From Pseudomonas migulae (GTDB taxonomy: Bacteria; Pseudomonadota; Gammaproteobacteria; Pseudomonadales; Pseudomonadaceae): a DNA stretch of 64,000 bases. Under the pieces are notes generated by a model. The model was given only the letters and a program-made list of their open reading frames with translations, was not told where the DNA came from and did no database searches. Within the stretch, counting starts at the first letter, position 1; every line of letters starts with the position of its first letter. Where the stretch lies: positions 3,894,501-3,958,500 of the forward strand of contig NZ_JALJWR010000001.1 in the NCBI RefSeq assembly GCF_024169315.1. Reading direction: 5' to 3'. The translations under genes and the position numbers were made by a program. This document shows positions 9,359 to 22,885 of the stretch, piece after piece.

Positions 9359-10879
9359 GTGTCAGTGGAACTTTGGCAGCAGTGCGTGGAGCTTTTGCGC
9401 GATGAGCTGCCTGCCCAACAATTCAACACTTGGATCCGTCCACTACAGGTCGAAGCCGAAGGCGACGAGTTGCGTGTCTACGCGCCGAATCGTTTTGTTC
9501 TCGACTGGGTCAACGAAAAGTACCTGGGCCGCGTCCTCGAACTGCTTGATGAGCATGGCAACGGCATGGCGCCGGCGCTCTCCTTATTAATAGGCAGCAA
9601 ACGCAGTTCGGCGCCGCGTGCCGCACCGAACGCTCCACTGGCTGCTGCCGCGTCCCAGGCACAGGCGGCTCAATCGCCTGTCAGCGCTCCGGCGCCCGCC
9701 CCATCGGCTACGCCGACCAAGCGTTCGACGCAGAAGGTTGCCGAAGTCAGTGAAGAGCCATCGCGCGACAGTTTCGACCCGATGGCCGGTGCCAGTTCTC
9801 AACAGGCCCCGGTGCGTTCGGAACAGCGCACGGTGCAGGTCGAAGGTGCGCTCAAGCACACCAGCTACCTGAACCGCACGTTCACCTTCGAGAACTTCGT
9901 CGAGGGCAAGTCGAACCAACTGGCCCGCGCAGCGGCCTGGCAGGTAGCGGACAACCCCAAGCACGGTTACAACCCGCTCTTCCTTTATGGTGGTGTCGGC
10001 TTGGGTAAAACCCACTTGATGCACGCTGTGGGTAACCATCTATTAAAGAAGAACCCGAATGCCAAGGTCGTGTACCTGCATTCGGAGCGTTTTGTGGCCG
10101 ACATGGTCAAGGCACTGCAACTGAACGCAATCAACGAGTTCAAGCGCTTCTACCGTTCGGTGGATGCATTGCTGATCGATGACATTCAGTTCTTTGCCCG
10201 CAAGGAACGCTCACAGGAAGAGTTTTTCCACACCTTCAACGCCCTGCTCGAAGGTGGCCAGCAGGTCATTCTCACCAGTGACCGCTACCCTAAAGAGATC
10301 GAAGGTCTTGAAGAACGCCTGAAATCCCGCTTTGGCTGGGGCCTGACGGTTGCCGTCGAGCCGCCGGAGCTGGAAACCCGTGTAGCGATCCTGATGAAAA
10401 AAGCCGATCAGGCCAAAGTCGATCTGCCTCACGATGCGGCGTTCTTCATTGCCCAGCGCATTCGTTCCAACGTCCGTGAGCTGGAAGGCGCGCTCAAGCG
10501 CGTGATCGCCCACTCGCACTTCATGGGCCGCGATATCACCATCGAGCTTATTCGTGAATCCCTGAAAGACCTGTTGGCGCTGCAAGACAAACTGGTCTCT
10601 GTGGATAACATTCAGCGCACTGTCGCCGAGTACTACAAGATCAAGATTTCCGACCTGCTGTCCAAGCGTCGTTCTCGCTCGGTCGCTCGTCCGCGTCAGG
10701 TTGCCATGGCGTTGTCCAAAGAGTTGACTAACCACAGCCTGCCGGAAATCGGCGACGTGTTTGGCGGCCGCGACCACACGACCGTTTTGCACGCCTGCCG
10801 CAAGATCAATGAACTTAAGGAATCCGACGCGGACATCCGCGAGGACTACAAGAACCTGCTGCGTACACTGACCACTTGA
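9359..10879 (+). CDS. dnaA: Chromosomal replication initiator DnaA
   Basis: AAA+ initiator of 506 residues with a GTG start giving (M)[25 protein letters not shown]. Domain I (1-80) is followed by a variable Ala/Pro/Ser-rich linker (about 85-150). The ATPase domain carries Walker [11 protein letters not shown] and Walker [12 protein letters not shown]. Domain IV has the DNA-binding signature [15 protein letters not shown] (about 463-477). It sits immediately right of oriC. A perfect DnaA box also lies inside the gene at 10600-10608. Confidence 0.98.
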   Translation: MSVELWQQCVELLRDELPAQQFNTWIRPLQVEAEGDELRVYAPNRFVLDWVNEKYLGRVLELLDEHGNGMAPALSLLIGSKRSSAPRAAPNAPLAAAASQAQAAQSPVSAPAPAPSATPTKRSTQKVAEVSEEPSRDSFDPMAGASSQQAPVRSEQRTVQVEGALKHTSYLNRTFTFENFVEGKSNQLARAAAWQVADNPKHGYNPLFLYGGVGLGKTHLMHAVGNHLLKKNPNAKVVYLHSERFVADMVKALQLNAINEFKRFYRSVDALLIDDIQFFARKERSQEEFFHTFNALLEGGQQVILTSDRYPKEIEGLEERLKSRFGWGLTVAVEPPELETRVAILMKKADQAKVDLPHDAAFFIAQRIRSNVRELEGALKRVIAHSHFMGRDITIELIRESLKDLLALQDKLVSVDNIQRTVAEYYKIKISDLLSKRRSRSVARPRQVAMALSKELTNHSLPEIGDVFGGRDHTTVLHACRKINELKESDADIREDYKNLLRTLTT

Positions 10880-10918
10880 TGCATACCAGCGCAGCTTATT
10901 AAGGCAAGGGACTAGACC

Positions 10919-12022
10919 ATGCATTTCACCATTCAACGCGAAGCCCTGTTGAAACCCCTGCAACTGGTCGCAGGCGTCGTCGAGCGCCGACAGACCTTGC
11001 CGGTGCTTTCCAACGTGCTGCTGGTTGTCGAAGGCCAGCAACTGTCGCTGACCGGTACCGACCTGGAAGTCGAGCTGGTCGGTCGTGTACAACTCGAAGA
11101 GCCCGCAGACCCGGGTTCCATCACTGTGCCTGCGCGCAAGCTGATGGACATCTGCAAGAGCCTGCCGAACGACGCGCTGATCGACATCAAGGTTGATGAG
11201 CAGAAGCTGGTGGTAAAGGCTGGCCGTAGCCGCTTCACCCTGTCGACCCTGCCGGCCAACGATTTCCCGACGGTTGAAGAAGGCCCGGGCTCGCTGACCT
11301 GCAGCCTTGAGCAAAGCAAACTGCGTCGTTTGATCGAACGCACCAGCTTCGCCATGGCCCAGCAGGACGTGCGTTACTACCTCAACGGCATGCTGCTGGA
11401 AGTCTCGGCCGGTATCATCCGCGCTGTGGCTACCGACGGTCACCGCCTGGCCATGTGCTCGATGCAGGCTGATATTGGTCAGCCGGATCGCCACCAGGTC
11501 ATCGTGCCGCGCAAAGGTATTCTGGAATTGGCCCGCCTGCTGACTGAGCCGGATGGCATCGTCAGCATCGTCCTGGGTCAGCACCACATCCGCGCTACCA
11601 CGGGCGAGTTCACCTTCACCTCGAAACTGGTCGACGGTAAATTCCCTGACTACGAGCGCGTTCTGCCAAAAGGCGGTGACAAGCTGGTACTCGGCGACCG
11701 TCAGGCCCTGCGTGAAGCGTTCAGCCGTACCGCGATTCTGTCCAACGAGAAGTACCGTGGCATCCGTCTGCAACTGGCCAACGGTCAGTTGAAGATCCAG
11801 GCGAATAACCCGGAGCAGGAGGAAGCGGAAGAAGAGGTGGGCGTTGAATACAACGGCGGCAACCTGGAAATCGGTTTCAACGTGAGCTACTTGCTCGACG
11901 TGCTGGGCGTGATGACCACCGAGCAAGTCCGTCTGATCCTGTCCGACTCCAACAGCAGTGCGCTGGTGCAAGAGTCGGACAACGACGATTCGGCTTACGT
12001 CGTCATGCCGATGCGTCTGTAA
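10919..12022 (+). CDS. dnaN: DNA polymerase III beta sliding clamp
   Basis: Beta clamp of 367 residues, exactly the usual length. It starts MHFTIQREALLKPLQLVAGVVERRQTLPVLSNVLL and ends SAYVVMPMRL, the classical beta-clamp C-terminus that contributes to the protein-binding pocket. It lies 39 bases after dnaA and 20 bases before recF, consistent with a dnaA-dnaN-recF operon. Confidence 0.98.
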   Translation: MHFTIQREALLKPLQLVAGVVERRQTLPVLSNVLLVVEGQQLSLTGTDLEVELVGRVQLEEPADPGSITVPARKLMDICKSLPNDALIDIKVDEQKLVVKAGRSRFTLSTLPANDFPTVEEGPGSLTCSLEQSKLRRLIERTSFAMAQQDVRYYLNGMLLEVSAGIIRAVATDGHRLAMCSMQADIGQPDRHQVIVPRKGILELARLLTEPDGIVSIVLGQHHIRATTGEFTFTSKLVDGKFPDYERVLPKGGDKLVLGDRQALREAFSRTAILSNEKYRGIRLQLANGQLKIQANNPEQEEAEEEVGVEYNGGNLEIGFNVSYLLDVLGVMTTEQVRLILSDSNSSALVQESDNDDSAYVVMPMRL

Positions 12023-12042
12023 TCATGCTCAGCAGAAGCTAG

Positions 12043-15569
<3,527 letters not shown>

Positions 15570-15590
15570 TCCAGCGGACTTGCCAAAAAA

Positions 15591-15618
15591 AGGCCAGCGC
15601 ATTGCGCTGGCCTTTTTT
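15591..15618 (+). terminator. Rho-independent terminator after gyrB
   Basis: A perfect 10-bp stem (AGGCCAGCGC at 15591-15600, complement at 15604-15613) with a three-base loop, followed by a run of T. A run of A precedes it. Confidence 0.92.
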
Positions 15619-15804
15619 ATTGCGTCGGGAATTCGCTCTTACGGCACGGCTGAAAATCGTATCGAACGCAGGCGTTATACCTCGGCATCTCGCAGAAAAG
15701 TCCTACATACGTCATCCCTGGTGCTCTTTATCCTACCGCCTCCTCGTCAAGTGTATGACTTGAGGAAGCGATCATTTTTGGGATATCGAAAAGGGAATGC
15801 TGCT
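15619..15804 (+). promoter_or_regulatory. hcp upstream region with an inverted repeat
   Basis: About 190 bases without a gene. TCAAGT-gtatg-ACTTGA (15747-15763) is an inverted repeat. It extends to about 11 paired bases if one bulged G is allowed. It lies about 42 bases before the hcp start, where an operator or leader hairpin could act. AAGGGA at about 15792-15797 is the likely hcp ribosome binding site. No confident sigma-70 or sigma-54 promoter was seen. Confidence 0.35.
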
Positions 15805-16323
15805 ATGCCAACACCCGCGTACTTAACAATCAATGGAAATCGGCAAGGGATGATCACTGCCGGGACCTTTACTCAAGAGTCGGTTGGAAATGTGTATCAG
15901 GAGGGGCATGAGGACCAGATCCTGGTACAGGCATTCAGTCACCAGATCATTATTCCAAGAGATCCTCAATCCGGCCAACCCACGGGTCAGCGAGTGCACA
16001 AGCCACTCATGATCTCCAAAGTCTTTGATAAATCATCACCGCTGATCTTCAACGCCTTAACGAGTGGTGAAGTGCTGCAGAACTGTAATATCGCCTGGTA
16101 TCGAACATCGTCGGCGGGCACTCAAGAGCACTATTTCAGTATCGAGTTAAGCGATGCTGTGATTGTCGATGTACAGACCAGAATGCCGAGCTGCCAGGAT
16201 CCCAACATGGCCCACTTTACGCATCTCGAAGACGTGTACTTCACCTACCGAAAAATTACCTGGATCCACGAAGTCTGCGGCACCTCGGGTTCCGATGACT
16301 GGCGTGCCCCCATCACCAGCTAA
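15805..16323 (+). CDS. hcp: Hcp family type VI secretion tube protein (orphan)
   Basis: Haemolysin co-regulated protein of 172 residues, the usual Hcp length. It starts MPTPAYLTINGNRQGMITAG; conserved family segments are VGNVYQEGHEDQILVQAF, DPQSGQPTGQRVHKPLMISK and the C-terminal GTSGSDDWRAP. Hcp hexamers stack to form the T6SS inner tube and can carry effectors. It resembles the H2/H3-type Hcp of P. aeruginosa. No other T6SS gene is nearby, so it is an orphan copy. It stands between gyrB and the acyltransferase, which are neighbours in P. aeruginosa PAO1, so it looks like a lineage-specific insertion. Confidence 0.9.
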   Translation: MPTPAYLTINGNRQGMITAGTFTQESVGNVYQEGHEDQILVQAFSHQIIIPRDPQSGQPTGQRVHKPLMISKVFDKSSPLIFNALTSGEVLQNCNIAWYRTSSAGTQEHYFSIELSDAVIVDVQTRMPSCQDPNMAHFTHLEDVYFTYRKITWIHEVCGTSGSDDWRAPITS

Positions 16324-16351
16324 CGCCTGCAGCAATCCGAATCGCAGACAT

Positions 16352-16382
16352 AAAAAAACCGGCTATATCAGCCGGTTTTTTT
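16352..16382 (+). terminator. Rho-independent terminator after hcp
   Basis: A stem formed by ACCGGCT and AGCCGGT with flanking A and T runs (16352-16364 against 16370-16382), a five-base loop and seven T at the end. It can work in both directions between the convergent hcp and acyltransferase genes. Confidence 0.9.
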
Positions 16383-16511
16383 ACGTCCAAAAAAAACTTA
16401 TGCACCTTTTTCTGAGTTTTATGTGTTTAGGAAATATATATATAAATCATAAGCTTAAAATCAAAACGAGCGACTTTTCGACAAAACGGTACACAGGTTA
16501 TCCACAGAACT
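16383..16511. other. AT-rich convergent intergenic region with a DnaA box
   Basis: About 130 bases between the hcp terminator and the stop of the acyltransferase gene. It is far richer in A and T than the surroundings, especially 16383-16480. A perfect DnaA box TTATCCACA lies at 16498-16506. No reading frame of substance is present. It could be a silencer (MvaT/H-NS-like) binding site or a scar of the hcp insertion; neither is shown by sequence alone. Confidence 0.5.
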
Positions 16512-17291
16512 TCAGACAGCCACCTGATCGCTGGCAGCCGGGGCTTGCGGGGCGGGTGGAAGCGAGCCCATGTCCCGTTGCATCTGCTCGTTCCAGGCCT
16601 GAACCCGATCGTTCAGGTCGGCAATGGCTCGCGGCCCGCTGCCCTCGGCGTACATCGGCTCGCCGATGATTACCGTGATCACGCCTTGCTTCTTCTTCCA
16701 ACCGGTTTTCGGCCAGAACTTGCCGGCATTGTGCGCAATCGGCAGCACTGGAAGCGCGGCGTTTACGGCTAACGCGGTACCACCGCGAGAGAATTTTCCG
16801 ATGGTGCCATAAGGAACCCGAGTTCCTTCAGGGAAGATCAGTACCCAGACGCGATCCTTGAGCAGCTCATCGCCCTTCTTCGCCACATGTTTGAGCGCCG
16901 CTTTCGGATTGTCGCGGTCGATGGCGATTGGTCGCAGCATGGCCATTGCCCAGCCAAAGAACGGAACGTAGAGCAATTCACGCTTCAGCACTTGGCTCAA
17001 AGGTTCGAAATAAGCCGAGAGGAAGAACGTCTCCCAGGTGCTCTGGTGATTGGACTGAATCACGCAGGGCTGGTCAGGCACGTTCTCGGCGCCCTTCACT
17101 TCGTAGCTGATGCCCAGAAAGACTTTGCTCAGCCACAAGGCGCAACGGCACCAGTACACGTTGATAAAACGATAGCGCGCCCTGAATGGCAGAAAGGGCG
17201 CGATAAAAAAGCTCAGGCTGCACCAGAGCAAGGAGCTGGTGCCCAGCAGCAGGTAAAAGAGGAAGGTTCTGATGGCCTGCAGTATCGACAT
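16512..17291 (-). CDS. 1-acyl-sn-glycerol-3-phosphate acyltransferase (PlsC family)
   Basis: Membrane acyltransferase of 259 residues that makes phosphatidic acid or a related acylated lipid. The catalytic block is SNHQSTWETFF (about 79-89; H and E in the NHxxxxE variant of HX4D), and FPEGTR (about 147-152) is the acyl-acceptor motif. The N-terminus has one or two hydrophobic helices (IRTFLFYLLLGTSSLLWCSLSFFIAPF). The last 20 residues are Pro/Ala-rich. The homologue at this place in P. aeruginosa is called lptA/PA0005. It lies upstream of gmhB's 3' side in the same direction. Confidence 0.92.
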   Translation of the reverse strand: MSILQAIRTFLFYLLLGTSSLLWCSLSFFIAPFLPFRARYRFINVYWCRCALWLSKVFLGISYEVKGAENVPDQPCVIQSNHQSTWETFFLSAYFEPLSQVLKRELLYVPFFGWAMAMLRPIAIDRDNPKAALKHVAKKGDELLKDRVWVLIFPEGTRVPYGTIGKFSRGGTALAVNAALPVLPIAHNAGKFWPKTGWKKKQGVITVIIGEPMYAEGSGPRAIADLNDRVQAWNEQMQRDMGSLPPAPQAPAASDQVAV

Positions 17292-17373
17292 GGCGACGTT
17301 TACCGTGCGGGCTCTGCCCGTCTATTTAAAGCGCACTCCCGATCAATCCTTTGACAGGAATATCAGAAGCACT

Positions 17374-17907
17374 CTAATTGTGGATAAGTTCTGCGGCAAT
17401 CGCCGCCAGATCGTCAAATATCAAGGTGCCTACCGGTAGGGACTTGCCCAAAGTCTTTACGCCTTTCCCGGTCTTTACCAAAACTGGCTGAGAATCGACG
17501 GCTTTGGCGGCTTCCAGGTCACCGAGACTATCGCCAACGAACCATAGATCAGTCAGCGATACGTTGTAATGCGCGGCGATGGTTTTCAACATCCCGGGTT
17601 TTGGCTTGCGGCAATCGCAGCCGTCGTCCGGCCCGTGCGGGCAATAGACGATCAGCCCGACTTCACCGCCCTGCTCCGCCACCAACGAACGCAAGCGCTC
17701 GTGCATGGCGTCCAGGGTGGCGATGTCGTAATAGCCGCGAGCGATGCCCGACTGGTTGGTAGCAACCGCTACCGTCCAGCCAGCCTTGCTCAACTGCGCG
17801 ATGGCTTCGATCGAACCGGGGAGCGGAATCCACTCCTCCACCGACTTGATGTAAGCGTCGGAGTCGTAGTTGATCACCCCGTCCCGATCGAGAATCAGCA
17901 GTTTCAA
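17374..17907 (-). CDS. gmhB: D-glycero-beta-D-manno-heptose 1,7-bisphosphate 7-phosphatase
   Basis: HAD-superfamily phosphatase (177 residues) of ADP-heptose synthesis for LPS core. The nucleophile motif LILDRDGVIN (about 3-12) has both Asp residues, motif II is VATNQSG, and the zinc loop is CPHGPDDGCDCRKPKPGM with the expected Cys/His pattern. GDSLGDLEAA is motif IV. It begins six bases after glyS stops, so it is probably the third gene of glyQ-glyS-gmhB. Confidence 0.94.
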   Translation of the reverse strand: MKLLILDRDGVINYDSDAYIKSVEEWIPLPGSIEAIAQLSKAGWTVAVATNQSGIARGYYDIATLDAMHERLRSLVAEQGGEVGLIVYCPHGPDDGCDCRKPKPGMLKTIAAHYNVSLTDLWFVGDSLGDLEAAKAVDSQPVLVKTGKGVKTLGKSLPVGTLIFDDLAAIAAELIHN

Positions 17908-17913
17908 ACAGTC

Positions 17914-19968
17914 TTACCCCAGCAGCGAAATATCGGCGACGCCGAGGAACAACCCACGCAGACGCGACAGCAGCGCATAGCGGTTGGCGCGCACGTTGGC
18001 GTCATCCGCGTTGACCATCACGGCTTCGAAGAATGCATCCACCGGTTCGCGCAGGGCGGCCAGGCGTGCCAGCGATTCGCTGTACTGACGCGCAGCGGCC
18101 ATTGGCTGAACAGCCTGGTCTGCCTGCTGGATCGCCGAGTACAGGGAGAACTCGTTGGCATTGTCGAAGTACTTGGCTTCCACAACCGAAGGAACAGAGC
18201 CTTCGACCTTGCTCAGCAAGTTCGAAACGCGCTTGTTCACGGCGGCGAGGGCAGCGGCTTCCGGCAATTTGCGGAAAGCTTCTACCGCTTGTACACGCTG
18301 ATCGAAGTCCAGCGCCGAACCCGGCTTCAGGGCACGGACCGACAGATAAGTCCCGACATCCACGCCTTCGTCTTCGTAACGGGCACGCAGGCGGTCAAAT
18401 ACGAATTCGAGTACCGAATCAGCCAGGCCAGCAGCCTTGACCTTGGCGCCGAATGCATTCACAGCGAACGCCACGGCATCGTTCAGGTCCAGGTCGAGCT
18501 TCTTCTCGATCAGGATGCGCAACACGCCGAGTGCCGCACGACGCAAGGCATACGGGTCTTTGCTACCGGTCGGCAGCATGCCGATACCGAAGATACCTAC
18601 CAGCGTGTCGAGTTTGTCGGCGATGGCCACGGCCGCACCGGTCAGGGAGGTCGGCAATTCAGCTCCGGCACCGCGCGGCATGTACTGCTCGTTCAGGGCC
18701 AGCGCGACTTCTTCCGGCTCGCCGTCATTGAGGGCGTAGTAGTAACCGGCGACGCCTTGCATCTCCGGGAACTCACCGACCATCTCGGTCGCCAGGTCAC
18801 ACTTGGACAGCAGGCCGGCACGGGAGGCCCAGGCTGCGTTGCCGCCAATGCGTTGCGCGATGAACGCGGCGAGTTTGGAAACGCGCTCGGCCTTGTCGTA
18901 GACGCTGCCGAGTTTTTCCTGGAACACCACGTTTTGCAGGCGCAGGTTGAAGTCTTCGAGTTTCTGCTTCTTGTCTTGCTTGAAGAAGAACTCGGCGTCG
19001 GTCAGGCGTGGGCGAACCACTTTCTCGTTACCGGCGATGATTTGTTGCGGGTCTTTGCTTTCGATGTTGGCCACGGTAATGAAACGTGGCAGCAACTTGC
19101 CGTCGGCGTCCAGCAGGCAGAAATACTTCTGGTTGTCCTGCATGGTGGTGATCAGCGCTTCTTGCGGCACGTCGAGGAAACGCTCCTCGAACGAGCACAC
19201 CAGCGGCACCGGCCATTCAACCAGCGCGGTCACTTCGTCGAGCAGGGCTGGCGGAACGATCGCCGTGCCTTCCTGCATCGTCGCCAGTTCTTCGGTGCGC
19301 TTGCTGATGATCGCGCGACGCTCGTTGGCATCGGCCAGCACGTAAGCGGCACGCAGGTCGCTCAGGTAGTTGGCGGGCGAAGTGATGCGCACGCTTTCCG
19401 GGTGATGGAAGCGGTGACCACGGGAATCGCGACCGGCCTTCTGGGCGAGGATCGTGCAATCGATGACCTGGTCACCGAGCAGCATCACCAGCCACTGGGT
19501 CGGACGAACGAATTCTTCCTTGCGAGCACCCCAGCGCATGCGCTTCGGGATCGGCAGGTCGTTGAGGGAGTCTTCAACGATGGTCGGCAGCAGGCTCGCG
19601 GTTGGCTTGCCGGCGATGCTTTGGCTGTAGCGCAGTTTCGGACCGCTCTGATCGATTTCGCTCAGCTCGACGCCGCACTTCTTGGCAAAACCCAGTGCCG
19701 CTTGCGTCGGGTTGCCTTCGGCATCGAACGCGGCCTGACGTGGCGGGCCGTCGAGGTTGATGCTGCGATCCGGCTGCTGAGTGGCCAGCGAGGTGATCAG
19801 CACAGCCAGACGACGCGGCGCGGCGTAGACGGTTTTGGTCTCGTAGTTCAGACCCGCGGCTTGCAGGCCCTTGTCGATACCGGCCAGGAACGCATCAGCC
19901 AGGGTGTTCAGGGCTTTGGGTGGCAGTTCTTCGGTGCCCAGTTCAACCAGAAAATCTTGAGCACTCAT
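17914..19968 (-). CDS. glyS: Glycyl-tRNA synthetase beta subunit
   Basis: Beta subunit (684 residues, normal length) of the alpha2beta2 glycyl-tRNA synthetase. It starts [20 protein letters not shown], the family N-terminus. It contains HD-like and C-terminal tRNA-anticodon-binding regions and ends in the usual [20 protein letters not shown] block. The start overlaps the glyQ stop by four bases (ATGA), typical of coupled subunit genes. Confidence 0.97.
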   Translation of the reverse strand: MSAQDFLVELGTEELPPKALNTLADAFLAGIDKGLQAAGLNYETKTVYAAPRRLAVLITSLATQQPDRSINLDGPPRQAAFDAEGNPTQAALGFAKKCGVELSEIDQSGPKLRYSQSIAGKPTASLLPTIVEDSLNDLPIPKRMRWGARKEEFVRPTQWLVMLLGDQVIDCTILAQKAGRDSRGHRFHHPESVRITSPANYLSDLRAAYVLADANERRAIISKRTEELATMQEGTAIVPPALLDEVTALVEWPVPLVCSFEERFLDVPQEALITTMQDNQKYFCLLDADGKLLPRFITVANIESKDPQQIIAGNEKVVRPRLTDAEFFFKQDKKQKLEDFNLRLQNVVFQEKLGSVYDKAERVSKLAAFIAQRIGGNAAWASRAGLLSKCDLATEMVGEFPEMQGVAGYYYALNDGEPEEVALALNEQYMPRGAGAELPTSLTGAAVAIADKLDTLVGIFGIGMLPTGSKDPYALRRAALGVLRILIEKKLDLDLNDAVAFAVNAFGAKVKAAGLADSVLEFVFDRLRARYEDEGVDVGTYLSVRALKPGSALDFDQRVQAVEAFRKLPEAAALAAVNKRVSNLLSKVEGSVPSVVEAKYFDNANEFSLYSAIQQADQAVQPMAAARQYSESLARLAALREPVDAFFEAVMVNADDANVRANRYALLSRLRGLFLGVADISLLG

Positions 19969-20918
19969 TGTGCAGCCTCCAGCTTGGCCAGTACTTCATC
20001 ACGCAGGTCCGGGGTCGCCATCGGGAAGCCCAGCTTGGCGCGAGCCAGCAGGTAGGCTTGCGCAACGGAACGCGCCAGGGTGCGCACACGCAGGATGTAT
20101 TGCTGACGCGCGGTGACCGAGATTGCCCGGCGCGCATCCAGCAGGTTGAAGGTGTGGGACGCCTTCAACACCATTTCGTAGCTCGGCAACGGCAGCGGCT
20201 GGTCGAGTTCGATCAGGCGCTTGGCTTCGCTTTCGTAGAAATCGAACAGTTCGAACAGCTTCTCGACGTTCGCGTGTTCGAAGTTGTAGGTCGACTGCTC
20301 CACTTCGTTCTGGTGGAACACGTCGCCGTAGGTCACTTTGCCGAACGGACCGTCAGCCCAGACCAGGTCGTAGACCGAGTCCACGCCTTGCAGGTACATG
20401 GCCAGACGCTCGAGGCCGTAGGTGATCTCGCCGGTCACCGGGTAGCACTCGATGCCGCCCGCTTGCTGGAAGTAAGTGAACTGCGTCACTTCCATGCCGT
20501 TCAGCCAGACTTCCCAGCCCAGACCCCAGGCGCCCAGCGTTGGCGACTCCCAGTTGTCTTCGACGAAGCGAATGTCGTGGACCAGCGGGTCCAGGCCGAC
20601 GTGCTTGAGGGAGCCCAGGTACAGTTCCTGGAAGTTGTCCGGGTTCGGCTTCAGGACTACCTGGAACTGGTAGTAGTGCTGCAGGCGGTTCGGGTTTTCG
20701 CCGTAGCGGCCGTCAGTCGGGCGACGACTGGGCTGCACATAAGCGGCGTTCCAGGTTTCCGGGCCGATGGCGCGCAGAAACGTGGCAGTGTGGAAAGTCC
20801 CGGCGCCTACTTCCATATCGTAGGGCTGAAGTACCACGCAACCTTGCTCGGCCCAGTATTGCTGGAGGGCGAGGATCAAGTCTTGGAAGGTACGCACGGC
20901 TGGCGTAGGCTGGCTCAC
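19965..20918 (-). CDS. glyQ: Glycyl-tRNA synthetase alpha subunit
   Basis: Alpha subunit (317 residues) carrying the class II catalytic core. The start is a GTG giving (M)[32 protein letters not shown] six bases upstream is a good ribosome binding site. Longer in-frame starts give a non-conserved leader. Conserved blocks include [21 protein letters not shown] and [19 protein letters not shown]. It is divergent from tag, with only 81 bases between the starts. Confidence 0.97.
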   Translation of the reverse strand: MSQPTPAVRTFQDLILALQQYWAEQGCVVLQPYDMEVGAGTFHTATFLRAIGPETWNAAYVQPSRRPTDGRYGENPNRLQHYYQFQVVLKPNPDNFQELYLGSLKHVGLDPLVHDIRFVEDNWESPTLGAWGLGWEVWLNGMEVTQFTYFQQAGGIECYPVTGEITYGLERLAMYLQGVDSVYDLVWADGPFGKVTYGDVFHQNEVEQSTYNFEHANVEKLFELFDFYESEAKRLIELDQPLPLPSYEMVLKASHTFNLLDARRAISVTARQQYILRVRTLARSVAQAYLLARAKLGFPMATPDLRDEVLAKLEAAQ

Positions 20919-20999
20919 GAAATTCACCTGTTTCTTGGGCTGCGATTTAAAGAGCGGGAGTATACCCGATTCGTTGCTGCGCACGCCCCCTGGAGCCTT

Positions 21000-21557
21000 A
21001 TGCCACGCTGCTTTTGGTGTTCCGAAGATCCGTTGTACATGGCTTATCACGACCAGGAGTGGGGCACGCCGCTACGCGATGCGCAGGGATTGTTCGAGTT
21101 GCTTTTGCTCGAAGGGTTCCAGGCCGGCCTCTCCTGGATCACCGTGTTGCGTAAACGTGAGCGATATCGCGAGGTGTTGTTCGGCTTTGACGTACAGCGC
21201 GTGGCGCAGATGAGTGACGCTGAAATCGATGAATTGATGCTCGATCCCGGCATTATCCGCAATCGCCTCAAACTCAACGCGGCCAGGCGCAATGCCCAGG
21301 CCTGGCTGGCGCTGGAGGACCCGGTGGCGTTTCTCTGGTCCTTCGTTGGCGGTAAACCGGTGATCAATCACTTCAAGGATCGAACCGAAGTCCCGGCAGT
21401 AACGCCGACCGCCGTGGAGATGAGCAAAGGCTTGAAAAAAGCCGGGTTCACCTTCGTCGGCCCGACCATTTGCTACGCGCTGATGCAGGCCTCGGGGATG
21501 GTCATGGACCACACCCGCGATTGCGATCGTTACGCGAGCTTGTCGATCGGCGGTTAG
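21000..21557 (+). CDS. tag: DNA-3-methyladenine glycosylase I
   Basis: Base-excision repair glycosylase (185 residues) removing 3-methyladenine. It starts [22 protein letters not shown]. The zinc ligands of the family are present: Cys4, His17 and the C-terminal HTRDC pair. The internal block [22 protein letters not shown] is the family core. It is transcribed away from glyQ and followed at about 40 bases by the lauroyltransferase-like gene. Confidence 0.95.
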   Translation: MPRCFWCSEDPLYMAYHDQEWGTPLRDAQGLFELLLLEGFQAGLSWITVLRKRERYREVLFGFDVQRVAQMSDAEIDELMLDPGIIRNRLKLNAARRNAQAWLALEDPVAFLWSFVGGKPVINHFKDRTEVPAVTPTAVEMSKGLKKAGFTFVGPTICYALMQASGMVMDHTRDCDRYASLSIGG

Positions 21558-21597
21558 AATAGCCGCCTCGCGCACAGCACAAAATCAGGAGTGACCT

Positions 21598-22485
21598 GTG
21601 GATAAGTTGAAAGGCGCCTTGCTGGTAGGCGCTCTGCGGTTGTTCGCCCTGCTTCCGTGGCGGGCCGTGCAGGCGGTGGGCTCGGCCATCGGCTGGATGA
21701 TGTGGAAAACCCCGAACCGTTCCCGCGACGTGGTGCGGATCAATCTGGCCAAGTGCTTCCCCGAGATGGACCCTGCCGAGCGCGAGCGTCTGGTCGGCCA
21801 GAGCCTGAAGGACATCGGCAAGTCGCTGACCGAAAGTGCCTGTGCATGGATCTGGCCGGCGCAGCGTTCCATTGATCTGGTCCGCGAAGTCGAAGGTCTC
21901 GACGTCTTGAAAGACGCCCTCGCCTCCGGCAAAGGTGTCGTTGGCATTACCAGTCACCTGGGCAACTGGGAAGTGTTGAACCACTTCTATTGCAGTCAGT
22001 GCAAACCGATCATTTTCTATCGCCCGCCGAAGTTGAAGGCGGTGGATGATTTGTTGCGCAAGCAGCGGGTGCAACTGGGTAACAAGGTGGCGGCCTCCAC
22101 CAAGGAAGGCATCCTCAGTATCATCAAGGAAGTGCGCAAAGGTGGTGCAGTGGGGATTCCCGCTGACCCGGAACCGTCCGAGTCCGCCGGGATCTTCGTG
22201 CCGTTCTTCGCCACTCAGGCGCTGACCAGCAAGTTCGTACCGAACATGCTCGCCGGCGGCAAAGCGGTCGGCGTATTCCTGCACGCCCTGCGCCTGCCGG
22301 ACGGTTCGGGTTACAAAGTGATCCTCGAAGCCGCGCCGGAGGCCATGTACAGCACCGATACCGAGACATCCTGCGCCGCCATGAGCAAGGTGGTGGAGCG
22401 CTATGTGCGGGCGTATCCGAGCCAATACATGTGGAGCATGAAGCGCTTCAAGAAGCGTCCACCGGGTGAAGAACGCTGGTATTGA
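21598..22485 (+). CDS. Lipid A biosynthesis acyltransferase (LpxL/HtrB family)
   Basis: Inner-membrane acyltransferase of 295 residues that adds a secondary acyl chain to lipid A. The GTG start gives (M)DKLKGALLVGALRLFALLPWRAVQ, with AGGAG upstream and one hydrophobic anchor. The catalytic HX4D/E motif is SHLGNWEVL (about 120-128), and IPADPEPSESAGIFVPFF is the second conserved block. Which chain it adds (the PA0011-type HtrB1 position) cannot be fixed by sequence alone. A perfect DnaA-box-like sequence overlaps its start. Confidence 0.93.
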   Translation: MDKLKGALLVGALRLFALLPWRAVQAVGSAIGWMMWKTPNRSRDVVRINLAKCFPEMDPAERERLVGQSLKDIGKSLTESACAWIWPAQRSIDLVREVEGLDVLKDALASGKGVVGITSHLGNWEVLNHFYCSQCKPIIFYRPPKLKAVDDLLRKQRVQLGNKVAASTKEGILSIIKEVRKGGAVGIPADPEPSESAGIFVPFFATQALTSKFVPNMLAGGKAVGVFLHALRLPDGSGYKVILEAAPEAMYSTDTETSCAAMSKVVERYVRAYPSQYMWSMKRFKKRPPGEERWY

Positions 22486-22518
22486 GTGGATTGGCATGAT
22501 CTGTGGATAACTTCTTTT

Positions 22519-22610
22519 TGTAGGCGCGAGGCTTGCCCGCGAAGGCGATATTTCATCCAACATCATCGTTGAATTTAATGGCCTCTTCGCGAGCAAGCTT
22601 CGCTTCTGCA
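22519..22610. repeat. REP palindrome pair
   Basis: A Pseudomonas REP unit (core GAGGCTTGCCCGCGAA) and a diverged inverted copy (CGCGAGCAAGCTTCGCT) face each other across about 40 bases in the lpxL-pilZ gap. Such pairs form mRNA hairpins and are common extragenic repeats in this genus. Confidence 0.8.
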
Positions 22611-22645
22611 AGTTATCCACAACTGTTCAGAAAAGGGCGCAGAAG

Positions 22646-22885
22646 ATGTCCGAACACCGAAAATCGTTTCGCATCAAGATCAGTCATGAAAGCTTTGGCG
22701 AATGCCTCGGCCAGACCCGCAACCTCTCGACGACGGGTGTCTACGTCAAGCATCCGGGCTTGTCTGCGCTGCCAAAAGGGGCAGTGGTGTTTGGTCAGGT
22801 GCAGGATTTACCCACAGGCGCGCCGCGGGTTCGCATGGAAGTGGTGCTGGTGGATGCCGAAGGCATTGGCCTGCGCTATCTCTGA
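22646..22885 (+). CDS. PilZ domain protein
   Basis: A 79-residue stand-alone PilZ domain, a likely c-di-GMP receptor. The N-terminal RxxxR motif (RKSFRI, Arg5 and Arg9) and the NLSTTG element matching D/NxSxxG are both present, so it should be able to bind c-di-GMP. It ends shortly after the last predicted strand, with no second domain. It corresponds in place to PA0012 of P. aeruginosa. It converges on the TPR gene, whose stop is directly adjacent. Confidence 0.88.
   Translation: MSEHRKSFRIKISHESFGECLGQTRNLSTTGVYVKHPGLSALPKGAVVFGQVQDLPTGAPRVRMEVVLVDAEGIGLRYL

Noticed and set aside
10211..11971. Long minus-strand frame (586 codons) opposite dnaA and dnaN
   Set aside because: It is a shadow of two well-conserved genes in a high-GC genome and spans their boundary; no family resemblance.
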